Source of the DNA: Bulleidia sp.
Lineage (GTDB): Bacteria; Bacillota_I; Bacilli_A; Erysipelotrichales; Erysipelotrichaceae
Assembly: GCA_016293365.1 (NCBI GenBank)
Contig: JAEDEK010000011.1
Coordinates: 1-26,279, forward strand
Reading direction: 5' to 3'
Length of the DNA stretch: 26,279 bases
Positions 1-7,745 of this stretch are shown in pieces. A program made the translations under genes and the position numbers. A model generated the notes under the pieces. The model had not been told where the DNA came from, did no database searches, and was given only the letters and a program-made list of their open reading frames with translations. The first letter of the stretch is position 1; every line of letters begins with the position of its first letter.

Positions 1-50
1 TGAAAGAAAATTCACATACCAGGTTATTTCACCAGAATGGTGGACTTGGT

Positions 51-1067
51 CTACTTTATACCATCCGGATTCTGTAATGTGAAGTTCCAGGAATCACGGC
101 ACATTTCATCAATGTCATATCTCGCCTTCCAGCCAAACAGTCTGAGTGCTTTGGAAGGATCTGCATAACATTCCGCAATATCGCCAGGTCTGCGTTCCAG
201 GATGCGGTATGGAAGCTGCTTACCGCATGCTTTTTCATAGGCATGCAGTACATCCAGGACAGAATAGCCTCTTCCAGTACCAAGGTTGACATGTTCCACG
301 CCCTTATGTTCCATTGCATAACGGACAGCACCGATATGACCATCCGCCAGATCCATGACGTGGATATAATCTCTGACCCCTGTTCCATCCGGTGTCGGAT
401 AGTCATTGCCGAATACACGCAGGAATTCCAGCGTACCATTTGCAACACGGGCAATATAAGGTACAAGATTGTTTGGAATACCATTCGGCACTTCACCCAG
501 CAGGCCACTTGTATGGGCACCGATCGGATTGAAGTATCTCAACAGCATGACACTCCAATCAGGATCTGATACACATACATCTTCCAGGATGTGTTCATTC
601 ATCAGCTTGGAGGTACCATATGGATTTGTTGTTCCGCCGACTTTTGAATCTTCCGTAATCGGACATTTTTCTGGATCTCCATAGACGGTTGCCGAAGAAG
701 AGAATACAAGTGTCTTACATCCGGCTTTGGCCATTGCCTGATACAGATTGACGGAACCGGAAATATTGTTTTCATAGTATACAAGCGGTTTTTCCACAGA
801 TTCACCGACTGCCTTGTATCCGGCAAAATGGATGACCGCATCAATGCTGTTTTCCGCAAATACACGATCCAGACCATCCCGATCCAGAATATCCATTTCA
901 TAGAACTTCGGCATGATTCCTGTGATTGTTTCAATCCGGTTCAGGACTGCTTTGCTGGAATTGTACAGATTGTCCACAATCACAACTTCATAACCATTCT
1001 GGATCAAAGCTGTTACTGTATGAGAGCCGATGTAGCCTGTACCACCTGTAACAAGAATTGTTGTCAT
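51..1067 (-). CDS. galE: UDP-glucose 4-epimerase
   Basis: Cytosolic NAD-dependent epimerase interconverting UDP-glucose and UDP-galactose (Leloir pathway; precursor for galactosylated surface polymers). At 338 aa it has the usual length for the family. The N-terminal Rossmann motif GGTGYIG lies at residues 8-14. The extended-SDR catalytic triad is visible: Ser125 in SSSATVYG, then Tyr150 and Lys154 in PYGTSKL. The ATG is preceded by AAGGAG about 9 nt upstream. Only 23 bp separate it from the end of rseP and no terminator lies between, so it is probably the last gene of the uppS-cdsA-dxr-rseP-galE operon. In Bacillus this position usually holds proS. The 50 bp after its TAG stop, up to the window edge, show no clear terminator or gene. 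Confidence 0.96.
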   Translation of the reverse strand: MTTILVTGGTGYIGSHTVTALIQNGYEVVIVDNLYNSSKAVLNRIETITGIMPKFYEMDILDRDGLDRVFAENSIDAVIHFAGYKAVGESVEKPLVYYENNISGSVNLYQAMAKAGCKTLVFSSSATVYGDPEKCPITEDSKVGGTTNPYGTSKLMNEHILEDVCVSDPDWSVMLLRYFNPIGAHTSGLLGEVPNGIPNNLVPYIARVANGTLEFLRVFGNDYPTPDGTGVRDYIHVMDLADGHIGAVRYAMEHKGVEHVNLGTGRGYSVLDVLHAYEKACGKQLPYRILERRPGDIAECYADPSKALRLFGWKARYDIDEMCRDSWNFTLQNPDGIK

Positions 1068-1090
1068 AACTTTTTTCTCCTTTTGATTTA

Positions 1091-2161
1091 TCAGAATAAA
1101 CGTGAAATATCATTCCACGTTACAAACAGCATGAGTCCGATCAGAATCACCCAGCAGGCACTCATGATCGCAAGCTTGAGCTTCTGGTTTAATGGTCGAC
1201 GGATCAGGGCTTCAATTAATGTGAAGATGACCTGACCACCATCCAACACCGGTAATGGCAGCAGATTGAAGATGCCGATGTTCAGTGAAATCTCTGCCAA
1301 CAGGAACAGATAGGTAGCCAGTCCCATGGAAGCAGCCTGACCTGTGACTTCAAAAATACCGACAGGCCCGGAAAGCTGATCCAGATTGGAGCCATGGAAG
1401 AACAGACCTGTTAATGTCGTTACCATGACACGCATGATCGCAACTGTATCCACAACCCCATAATACAGGCAGTTGACCAGATTCACTGCATGAGATTCCG
1501 GCTGAGGTGCGGTAATACCGATCATATAGGAACCGGATGCTTCATCATATTCTGGTGTAACTTCGATCACGACAGTTTCATCCCCTCTTTGCAGGGTATA
1601 TGTTTCCACCCCACTGTAGCCATAGACAAAGGACGAAATATCCATATAGGTCTTTGGTAAAACACTGGAGCCATCTTCTTTTTCGATTTTCAGGATGATA
1701 TCTCCATCTTCAAATCCAGCCATGTCGGCAGCAGATCCTTCCGTGATCTTATCTGCAACTGCCTTTGGATAATCGACATATGTACCGTTATACAGATTGA
1801 TACCGGCCAATATGACAATACAGATCACAAAGTTCATCGCAACACCGGCAAGCATGACAATGATCTTTTTCCACCAGGCAATATCCGTGAGTCTTCTTCC
1901 TTCCGGCACTTTGACATCCGGATACGCCTCATCTCCGTCCGCTTCCCCTGCCATGGATACAAAACCACCGATCGGTAAGGCACGGATGGAATACTGTGTT
2001 TCCTTTCCCTGTTTTTTCAGCAGTACAGGTCCCATACCGAATGAATATTCAAAGCAGTATACCCCGAAAAACTTAGCCGCAGCAAGATGTCCCAGTTCAT
2101 GGATACAGATGATGACGGTCAACAGTAAAAGAAACAGAATCAGATTAATAATAAAACTCAT
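1091..2161 (-). CDS. rseP: Site-2 intramembrane zinc metalloprotease (RseP/RasP/YluC family)
   Basis: Membrane protease that cuts transmembrane substrates such as anti-sigma factors and signal-peptide remnants (RasP/RseP role known from the family). The 356-aa protein has HELGH at residues 21-25 within the first hydrophobic helix, which supplies the zinc ligands and catalytic Glu. A PDZ-like domain follows at about 135-215, including the stretch DMAGFEDGDIILKI. Late in the protein is the second conserved S2P motif, LLPLPVLDGGQ, supplying the third zinc ligand. C-terminal helices complete the four-TM core. The ATG overlaps the dxr stop as ATGA, with AAGGAGA just upstream, so translation is probably coupled. 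The gene follows dxr exactly as in Bacillus. The substrate cannot be read from the window. Confidence 0.95.
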   Translation of the reverse strand: MSFIINLILFLLLLTVIICIHELGHLAAAKFFGVYCFEYSFGMGPVLLKKQGKETQYSIRALPIGGFVSMAGEADGDEAYPDVKVPEGRRLTDIAWWKKIIVMLAGVAMNFVICIVILAGINLYNGTYVDYPKAVADKITEGSAADMAGFEDGDIILKIEKEDGSSVLPKTYMDISSFVYGYSGVETYTLQRGDETVVIEVTPEYDEASGSYMIGITAPQPESHAVNLVNCLYYGVVDTVAIMRVMVTTLTGLFFHGSNLDQLSGPVGIFEVTGQAASMGLATYLFLLAEISLNIGIFNLLPLPVLDGGQVIFTLIEALIRRPLNQKLKLAIMSACWVILIGLMLFVTWNDISRLF

Positions 2162-3324
2162 TTATTCTCCTTATTTGTATTGATATATTCCTGAGCAAAG
2201 GATTTACTCCAGGCATCTGCTTCATACAGATCTTCCGGGGTTTCAAGTTCTTTGAACTGAGCAGCATCCAGTGTTGCAAGAATCGTTTCTTCGATCATCA
2301 GAAACGGAATCTCTCCTTTACGGAATGCAGCATTTGCCACTTCATTGGCACCATTGAGTACTGCACCAAGATTACCGCCCTTCTTACCTGTTTCAAAAGC
2401 AACGCGTAACAGTGGGAAACGTTCCGTATCCGGTGTATCAAAATGCAATGTTCCAAGCGTACACAGATCCAATGGATGATCCTGCTGGAATGGATAACGA
2501 TCAGGAGCAGTCAGGGCATACTGAATCGGCAGACGCATATCCGGTGCACCCATCTGAGCCATGATGGAATGATCCACATATTCAACCGCAGAATGAATGA
2601 CACTTTCCGGATGCATGACGACCTTAATGTGGTCATAATCAATCCCGAACAGCCAATGCGCTTCCATGACTTCAAATCCTTTGTTCATCAGTGTTGCACT
2701 GTCAATGGTGATCTTATCACCCATTGACCAGTTTGGATGAGCAAGGGCCTGTTCTACGGTAACATCTTTAAGCTGTTGTCTGGAAAGACTGCGGAAAGAT
2801 CCACCGGAACAAGTAATCCAGAGATTTCTGACCTGTTCCATGGAATTTCCCTGCAGAGCCTGCCAGATGGCAGAATGTTCCGAATCAATCGGATACAGAT
2901 GACATCCGGTTTCCTGTAAGGCACGGTTGATCAAAGATCCACCACACACAAGTGTTTCCTTGTTGGCAAGAGCGACATCATGGTGGGCATGGATGGCTTC
3001 ATATGTCGGTCTGAATCCGGCAAAACCGACCAGTGCATTAACAAGCAGGTCATAGTTGTCTTTTCTGACCAGTTCCACCATACCTTCATCCCCATACAGG
3101 ATTTCGTGTTCCGGATATTCATTCTGTAACATTTTTGCATCCGATTCCTTCTGCACACAGAAAGAAGTGATGGAAGGAAACAGTTTCAGATATTCCCTTG
3201 CAGCCTGTATATTTTTACCGACACCAAACGATATGATTTCAAACTGATCCGGATGCTGAAGGACGATATCTACCGTCTGGCGTCCGATGGAGCCGGAAGC
3301 TCCCAGTAATACAAGTTTTTTCAT
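2158..3324 (-). CDS. dxr: 1-deoxy-D-xylulose-5-phosphate reductoisomerase
   Basis: Converts DXP to 2-C-methyl-D-erythritol 4-phosphate with NADPH, the committed step of the MEP isoprenoid pathway. It therefore supplies the C5 units that UppS, encoded upstream, polymerises. The protein is 388 aa, the normal size. The NADPH-binding motif GASGSIGRQTVDIV is at residues 8-21. Conserved metal and substrate motifs are present: LANKETLV, then IDSEHSAIWQAL, where Asp and Glu bind the divalent metal. The mid-protein stretch ATLMNKGFEVMEAHWLF is also family-typical. Its ATG overlaps the cdsA stop as ATGA. No sign of damage. Confidence 0.97.
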   Translation of the reverse strand: MKKLVLLGASGSIGRQTVDIVLQHPDQFEIISFGVGKNIQAAREYLKLFPSITSFCVQKESDAKMLQNEYPEHEILYGDEGMVELVRKDNYDLLVNALVGFAGFRPTYEAIHAHHDVALANKETLVCGGSLINRALQETGCHLYPIDSEHSAIWQALQGNSMEQVRNLWITCSGGSFRSLSRQQLKDVTVEQALAHPNWSMGDKITIDSATLMNKGFEVMEAHWLFGIDYDHIKVVMHPESVIHSAVEYVDHSIMAQMGAPDMRLPIQYALTAPDRYPFQQDHPLDLCTLGTLHFDTPDTERFPLLRVAFETGKKGGNLGAVLNGANEVANAAFRKGEIPFLMIEETILATLDAAQFKELETPEDLYEADAWSKSFAQEYINTNKENK

Positions 3325-4115
3325 AACAATGCTCCGATTACCTGTACAAGGCCATAGAAAACAACAAGACAGAACAGCAGTGAATCAACACGGTCCAGAA
3401 CGCCACCATGTTCAGGAATCAGGTTTCCGAAATCCTTGATTCCATATTTACGTTTGATGGAGGAGAACGAAAGATCTCCCACCTGAGCAGCAATCGGCAA
3501 CAGAACCGATGCGGCAATGGTCAATGCCATCGGCATCTGCGGTAAGACCATACATCCATAGATCAGTGAAATGATACATCCTGTCGCAAATCCACCGATG
3601 GAACCTTCCCATGTTTTATTCGGTGATACTTCCGGAATCATCTTGTGCTTACCGGTAAATACACCGAAGAAATACGCACCAGTATCACACAGAAAACAAG
3701 CCAGAGCGATATAGAGAATCAGTTTCCAGCCACCAAAGAGAATGGTGTTATAGATGCTGTTGAGACTTTTTACCGCAATTGCCATGATGAATGTCAGAAT
3801 AAACGGGATGGTAACACTGTCTGTATCCACCTTACCATGGATCAATTCCACAACAAACAGGATGACTGCCCATAAACCAAAGACCGCCGGTACAAGAGCA
3901 TCATCCGCAAAATAGGTTAAAGCCACAACACCAAAGTAGAGCAAGGTATTGATCACAATATCCTTTTTCTGCAGCCTTGCAATTTCATACGAGCCAACCC
4001 CTGCCACAAAGATCATCAGCAGGTGCAGTAATGTACCACCCATATACAGCGGTGGTATGACAATGGCTATGACTGCAAATGCTGCGATGATCTTGGTCAT
4101 CATCTTCTTAGACAT
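3321..4115 (-). CDS. cdsA: Phosphatidate cytidylyltransferase
   Basis: Integral membrane enzyme making CDP-diacylglycerol from phosphatidate and CTP, the branch point of phospholipid synthesis. The C-terminal family signature is clear: SSIKRKYGIKDFGN followed by LIPEHGGVLDRVDS, with the conserved K-R, K-D, H-G-G and D-R pairs. The rest is a run of hydrophobic helices, about seven or eight. I place the start at the ATG ending at 4115 (264 aa) and not at an in-frame ATG 42 nt upstream. The downstream one has GGAGG spaced 8 nt before it, and the product then begins MSKKMMTKIIAA, running straight into the first helix. With this start it overlaps uppS by 8 bp; the longer form would overlap by 50 bp. 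Confidence 0.95.
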   Translation of the reverse strand: MSKKMMTKIIAAFAVIAIVIPPLYMGGTLLHLLMIFVAGVGSYEIARLQKKDIVINTLLYFGVVALTYFADDALVPAVFGLWAVILFVVELIHGKVDTDSVTIPFILTFIMAIAVKSLNSIYNTILFGGWKLILYIALACFLCDTGAYFFGVFTGKHKMIPEVSPNKTWEGSIGGFATGCIISLIYGCMVLPQMPMALTIAASVLLPIAAQVGDLSFSSIKRKYGIKDFGNLIPEHGGVLDRVDSLLFCLVVFYGLVQVIGALL

Positions 4116-4812
4116 TTTTGACACCTCCGAATCTGCGGTCTCTGTGTGTAAATTCATCCAGACATCTCTTCAGAACATCCGGTGTGAATTCAGGCCAGCT
4201 TTCCTGCACAAATTCCAGTTCCGCATAGGCAATCTGCCATAACAGATAATTGGAAATACGCTGCTCACCGGATGTACGGATGAGCAGATCAACTGGAGGG
4301 AATCCATCTGTCATCAGATACTGTTCAAATCCTTCTTCATCCAGATTCAGATCTGCCTTCCCTTCCAGAACATCTTTCGCATACTTTTTAGCTGCGAGAA
4401 GGATTTCTCTTTGGGAACCGTAGTTCATGCATATATTCAGATTCAGCCCGGTGTTGTTTCTGGATTCTTCCATAGCATCTTCCAGTACTTTTCTTGTGGA
4501 AGATGGCAGAGCATCCAGTTCTCCCAGGATATTCATACGGAATCCACGATCCAGAAATTCCTTCATGTATTTTCTGAAGAACACTGCCGGCAGATTCATG
4601 ATGTAGTTTACTTCATCATTACTTCTTTTCCAGTTTTCCGTGGAAAAGGCATACAGAGTCAGATATTCAATTCCCATTTCATCTGCTGCGATGGCAATTG
4701 TTCTGACATTGTCAGATCCGACAAGATGTCCTGCAGTTCTCGGCTTACCCTGGGCTTTTGCCCATCTGCCGTTACCATCCATGATGATTGCAACATGACG
4801 ACATTCTTTCAT
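4108..4812 (-). CDS. uppS: Isoprenyl transferase (undecaprenyl diphosphate synthase)
   Basis: cis-Prenyltransferase that condenses isopentenyl diphosphate onto farnesyl diphosphate to make undecaprenyl diphosphate, the lipid carrier for peptidoglycan and surface glycans. The 234-aa protein carries the diagnostic N-terminal motif HVAIIMDGNGRWAK with the catalytic, Mg-binding Asp12. The C-terminal block LLIRTSGEQRISNYLLWQ and the following YAELEF are also diagnostic of the family. It is the first gene of the operon, behind a terminator and a TATAAT promoter. The start ATG has GAGGAT about 9 nt upstream. Confidence 0.96.
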   Translation of the reverse strand: MKECRHVAIIMDGNGRWAKAQGKPRTAGHLVGSDNVRTIAIAADEMGIEYLTLYAFSTENWKRSNDEVNYIMNLPAVFFRKYMKEFLDRGFRMNILGELDALPSSTRKVLEDAMEESRNNTGLNLNICMNYGSQREILLAAKKYAKDVLEGKADLNLDEEGFEQYLMTDGFPPVDLLIRTSGEQRISNYLLWQIAYAELEFVQESWPEFTPDVLKRCLDEFTHRDRRFGGVKNV

Positions 4813-4841
4813 ACTCTAATCCTCATTTTCTTTCATTCTCT

Positions 4842-4870
4842 ATTATAACTTCTTTCCATACAAAACTGTA
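4842..4870 (-). promoter_or_regulatory. Promoter for the uppS-cdsA-dxr-rseP-galE operon
   Basis: A consensus -10 box TATAAT (minus strand, 4842..4847) sits 30 nt upstream of the uppS ATG, with a weak -35 match TACAGT 17 bp further upstream. It lies between the frr terminator and uppS, so it would make uppS the head of its own transcript with a leader of about 20-25 nt. Confidence 0.6.
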
Positions 4871-4910
4871 GAAACAAAACCTTTCCGGAAATAAAATTCA
4901 GTTTCCGTTC

Positions 4911-4940
4911 AAAAAAAAAAAAGGAAATCATGTGATTTCC
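4911..4940 (-). terminator. Intrinsic terminator after frr
   Basis: Reading the minus strand, a perfect palindrome GGAAATCA-CA-TGATTTCC (4923..4940) is followed directly by twelve T residues (4911..4922). It begins 8 bp after the frr stop codon and separates pyrH-frr from the uppS operon. Confidence 0.93.
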
Positions 4941-4948
4941 GTCAGTCA

Positions 4949-5497
4949 TTACTGCTTGAGTACTTCCTTTTCCTTTGCCTTGGCAAGTTCGTCGATCTTC
5001 TTGACATACTTGTCTGTCAGCTTCTGGACTTCATTTTCACAGTCCTTCTGTGTATCTTCGTCCATTTCCTTGTCCTTCTTGACAACCTGGTTGGCATCAC
5101 GTCTGATATTACGGATCTGAACCTTGCAGTCTTCTGCAATCTTTCCGACTTTCTTAGCCATTTCCTTACGTGTTTCGCCAGTCAGCTGAGGAACGGTAAG
5201 ACGGATGACTGTACCATCATTCTGAGGAGCAATGCCAAGATCAGCTTCATTACATGCTCTTTCGATGTCCTTCAGGGAAGAACGGTCATATGGTTTGATG
5301 ACGATGATGCGGCCTTCCTGAACAGAAATACCTGCGATCTGGTTGACTGGAGTAGGTGTTCCATAGTAGTCAACTTCAACATGGTTCAGCATGGCAGGGC
5401 TTGCCATACCTGTACGGATTGTAGACAGTTCATCTTTGAGATGGTCAATGACCTTGTCCATCTTCTTTGTGCTTGTTTCGATAATAGGATATGCCAT
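4949..5497 (-). CDS. frr: Ribosome recycling factor
   Basis: Works with EF-G to split post-termination ribosomes. The protein is 182 aa, close to the usual 185. The N-terminal helix contains KKMDKVIDHLKDELSTIRTG, the conserved TIRTGRA-like block, here TIRTGMASP. The signature VPQLTGETRKEMAKKVGK follows, then the long C-terminal helix ending in the KEKEVLKQ region. The frame stays open 16 codons upstream, but the homologous region begins at MAYPIIE. GAGGAG lies about 13 nt before that ATG, within the end of pyrH, a rather long spacing. Only 7 bp separate it from pyrH, so the two are co-transcribed. Confidence 0.95.
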   Translation of the reverse strand: MAYPIIETSTKKMDKVIDHLKDELSTIRTGMASPAMLNHVEVDYYGTPTPVNQIAGISVQEGRIIVIKPYDRSSLKDIERACNEADLGIAPQNDGTVIRLTVPQLTGETRKEMAKKVGKIAEDCKVQIRNIRRDANQVVKKDKEMDEDTQKDCENEVQKLTDKYVKKIDELAKAKEKEVLKQ

Positions 5498-5504
5498 ATA
5501 GTGT

Positions 5505-6218
5505 TTATTTCTCCTCTTTATTGATGATCGTTCCGATCTTTTCACCTTTCATTGCTCTGACAATATTGCCTGGTTCATTCATATTGAATACCATCAGTTC
5601 CATGTTGTTATCCATGCACATGGAAGTAGCTGTGGAATCCATGACTGCAAGTCCTTTACTCAGCAGGTCCATATAGGTCAGATGTTCATAGCGTGTTGCA
5701 TTCGGATCCTTCTTCGGATCTGCGGAATAGACACCGTCAACACCGTTTTTCGCCATGAGAATGACATCTGCCTTGATTTCACTTGCACGTAATGCCGCAG
5801 TTGTATCGGTTGAGAAATACGGAGAACCCGTACCACCACCGAAAATCACAACACGGCCTTTTTCCAGATGCCGGATGGCACGACGCTGGATGAATGGTTC
5901 TGCAACCTTCTCCATTTCGATGGATGTCTGCACACGTGTATCCACACCGACACCTTCCAGTGCGGACTGAATTGCCAGTGCATTGATAATCGTAGCCAGC
6001 ATGCCCATATAGTCACCCTGAACACGGTCAATACCAATATCTGCGACGGTCTTACCACGGATGAAATTACCACCGCCTACGACAATTGCAATTTCAACGC
6101 CAAGCTGCTGGGCTTCCCTGATTTCCGTCGCAAGACTTTTCAGTACTTCCGGATCAAAGTTTTTTTCCTTACCGGAGAGCGCTTCTCCACTGAGTTTCAA
6201 GAGAACACGTTTATACAT
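5505..6218 (-). CDS. pyrH: UMP kinase
   Basis: Bacterial amino-acid-kinase-fold enzyme phosphorylating UMP to UDP, the feed point for UTP, CTP and UDP-sugars. The 237 aa match the family length. The start MYKRVLLKLSGEAL holds the phosphate-binding Lys/Gly region. IVVGGGNFIRG and GDYMGMLATIINALA are the characteristic glycine-rich and UMP-binding blocks, and the C-terminal region holds MDNNMELMVFNM. The ATG is preceded by GGAGG with good spacing. pyrH-frr-uppS-cdsA-dxr-rseP is the conserved Bacillota order, but the usual upstream rpsB-tsf is absent; a divergent ppx gene takes that place. Confidence 0.97.
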   Translation of the reverse strand: MYKRVLLKLSGEALSGKEKNFDPEVLKSLATEIREAQQLGVEIAIVVGGGNFIRGKTVADIGIDRVQGDYMGMLATIINALAIQSALEGVGVDTRVQTSIEMEKVAEPFIQRRAIRHLEKGRVVIFGGGTGSPYFSTDTTAALRASEIKADVILMAKNGVDGVYSADPKKDPNATRYEHLTYMDLLSKGLAVMDSTATSMCMDNNMELMVFNMNEPGNIVRAMKGEKIGTIINKEEK

Positions 6219-6247
6219 GATTTTCCTCCAAGTTTATTTCTTTGTTC

Positions 6248-6276
6248 ATTATATCATCACACATTGATTTTTTGTA
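6248..6276 (-). promoter_or_regulatory. Extended -10 promoter for pyrH-frr
   Basis: On the minus strand TGATATAAT (an extended -10, TGnTATAAT; hexamer at 6248..6253) lies 29 nt upstream of the pyrH ATG. The -35 position 17 bp upstream reads TACAAA, a poor match, as expected when an extended -10 is present. Confidence 0.65.
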
Positions 6277-6292
6277 TGAAAAACAGTATTGT
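6264..6292 (+). promoter_or_regulatory. Promoter for ppx/gppA
   Basis: TTGATT (6264..6269), a 17-bp spacer, then TATTGT (6287..6292), each matching four of six consensus bases. It is 26 nt upstream of the ppx start, which has GGAGG at a suitable distance. The -35 falls inside the spacer of the oppositely directed pyrH promoter. Confidence 0.5.
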
Positions 6293-6318
6293 TTTGAGTA
6301 AGACGGAGGATCATCTTT

Positions 6319-7209
6319 ATGACACGTTATGGAATTGCCGATATCGGTTCCAATACAATCGTACTTCTCGTCTATGAAATGGACGAAGGAAAACCGATCA
6401 GCATCTATCATAAAAGTACCCCTTCCCATCTGATTGATGATGTATCACAGGACAGAATCATGTCACAGGAAGGAATCAACAAGGCACAGACAGTGCTGTA
6501 TCGCTATGGTGAAATCCTGGATGAAATGGATGTACACTTCCGCTATGCATGCATTACTGAGCCATGCCGGATTCTGAATCAGTCGCAACTGGTAGAAGCA
6601 CTGCAGGAAACAGGCTTTGAAATCTATCCATTAACCGGAAGTATGGAAGCTTCACTGGATTATCAGGGTACATTGTTTTCCTGCCCGCAGTATCAAAACG
6701 GAATTGCTTTTGATGTCGGTGGCGGATCAACTGAACTGATCAGCTTTCAGGATAACAGAGCAGTAGATGCAATGAGCTTCCCGCTTGGCTGTGTACGCCT
6801 TGCCCATCTTCCTCTGGATAATACAGACTGCAGAAAAGCAATTCTGCAGGCACGAGAAGATTTCCCATCATTAAATGTCAGCTGTGATACACTGATCGGA
6901 ATCGGTGGTTCACTGCGTTATGCAGGACTGTTGCTGGATGAAATGTACCAGACAGGTTTTACCATTCCAGTATCCCTGCTCAGGGAAGTCTATGAGCGGC
7001 TTGTCAATGAAGAACCAAAAGCTGTCAGAGCAATGAAAAAGGTTGTGGATAAGGCACGTATTCCTGTCTTTCTGCCAGGTGTGCATATGATTCTGGAAAT
7101 TGCAGATATCTATGAAGCCACTACCATTGTTGTTTCCCCTACGGGAATCCGTGAAGGATTTCTGATGTCTGTTCTGCGTGAAAATGACTTTGATGAAAGT
7201 GAGGATTAA
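6319..7209 (+). CDS. Ppx/GppA-family phosphatase
   Basis: Member of the exopolyphosphatase / pppGpp phosphatase family (actin-like ASKHA fold). At 296 aa it corresponds to the short two-domain form lacking the C-terminal HD-like domain of the E. coli enzymes. The N-terminal phosphate-1 motif is GIADIGSNTIVLLVYE at residues 5-20. The phosphate-2 loop is AFDVGGGSTELI, with the neighbouring GCVRL. IGIGGSLRYAG forms the adenosine-type motif. GGAGG precedes the ATG. Sequence alone does not say whether polyphosphate or pppGpp is the substrate. It is transcribed divergently from pyrH and is followed after 3 bp by a small membrane protein gene. Confidence 0.88.
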   Translation: MTRYGIADIGSNTIVLLVYEMDEGKPISIYHKSTPSHLIDDVSQDRIMSQEGINKAQTVLYRYGEILDEMDVHFRYACITEPCRILNQSQLVEALQETGFEIYPLTGSMEASLDYQGTLFSCPQYQNGIAFDVGGGSTELISFQDNRAVDAMSFPLGCVRLAHLPLDNTDCRKAILQAREDFPSLNVSCDTLIGIGGSLRYAGLLLDEMYQTGFTIPVSLLREVYERLVNEEPKAVRAMKKVVDKARIPVFLPGVHMILEIADIYEATTIVVSPTGIREGFLMSVLRENDFDESED

Positions 7210-7212
7210 CAT

Positions 7213-7452
7213 ATGTTTCATCTGATTGCTACACTGATTGCTGCTGCAGTTGCAGGTTATATTGCCTCATCCTTCCTCCATACATCCCTGTCTCTTGGTA
7301 TGACCATCGTACTGGGACTTGTCGGTGGATTTGTCGGTTCCTTCGTGCTTGGGTTAATCGGAATCCACGGATCCGGCCTGATCGGTACAACCATCGTTTC
7401 CACCATCGGTGCATTATGCACTGTATGGATTGCTGGAAAAATAATGAAATAG
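7213..7452 (+). CDS. Small GlsB/YeaQ/YmgE-type membrane protein
   Basis: A 79-aa, very hydrophobic, glycine-rich protein predicted to have three short membrane helices, at about 3-20, 27-50 and 54-75. Glycine patterns such as GLVGGFVGSFVLGLIG recall the transglycosylase-associated / GlsB-YeaQ family, often linked to stress response though its biochemical function is unknown. The start is 3 bp after the ppx stop, with GAGG inside the end of ppx, so the two are co-transcribed and perhaps coupled. A terminator follows 37 bp downstream. Confidence 0.8.
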   Translation: MFHLIATLIAAAVAGYIASSFLHTSLSLGMTIVLGLVGGFVGSFVLGLIGIHGSGLIGTTIVSTIGALCTVWIAGKIMK

Positions 7453-7489
7453 CGTGCTGAAGGCACTCCTGAGTGAAATACAGTAAACT

Positions 7490-7514
7490 GCAGATACGTT
7501 GGTGTCTGCTTTTT
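7490..7514 (+). terminator. Intrinsic terminator after ppx-glsB unit
   Basis: GCAGATAC-GTTG-GTGTCTGC forms an 8-bp stem (one G-U pair) with a four-base loop, followed by TTTTT. It ends the rightward transcript. Confidence 0.88.
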
Positions 7515-7600
7515 ATGTATGATCCCTGTACGACGACCCATAAAAGCAGTCCATTGAAGACTGTCGAATCAAAGAATTCTCAAAACGGATTCCAATGCAT

Positions 7601-7709
7601 TTACTTTCCGTCTTCATCCGGCTCTATTTTGAGCGTTGTACCCTGCAGATGGAAACAGATTGCCTCATCCCTTACATACTGACCTTTCCAGAATGAGATC
7701 GTTTTCCAT
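7601..7709 (-). pseudogene. Possible decayed or frameshifted small gene in the gap after fakA
   Basis: The space 7515..7710 has no intact gene. On the minus strand a 33-codon stretch ending at a TAA (7601..7603) looks protein-like, with the pieces TISFWKGQYVRDEAICFHLQ and TTLKIEPDEDGK. It has no start codon in its own frame. The ATG at 7707..7709 is one frame off and reaches a stop after 14 codons. Removing one A from the AAAA run just after that ATG would give a continuous 35-residue product. No ribosome binding site is visible, and the fakA terminator hairpin lies just upstream. I do not recognise the peptide. It could be a remnant, a sequencing slip or chance. Confidence 0.22.
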
Positions 7710-7710
7710 G

Positions 7711-7737
7711 ATAAAAGGACTGCTTTTTACAGTCCTT
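7711..7737 (-). terminator. Intrinsic terminator after fakA
   Basis: On the minus strand AAGGACTG and CAGTCCTT (7715..7722 and 7730..7737) form a perfect 8-bp stem with a 7-nt loop, followed by TTTTAT. It starts 8 bp after the fakA stop. Confidence 0.85.
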
Positions 7738-7745
7738 CAATCGTT

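Noticed and set aside
1..50. Short stem CACCA-TTC-TGGTG downstream of galE as a terminator
   Set aside because: Only 5 bp of stem, and no T-run follows on the minus strand before the window ends.
7473..7682. Plus-strand GTG-started frame of 69 codons after the glsB-like gene
   Set aside because: It runs through the intrinsic terminator at 7490..7514, lacks a ribosome binding site and has no protein-like pattern.
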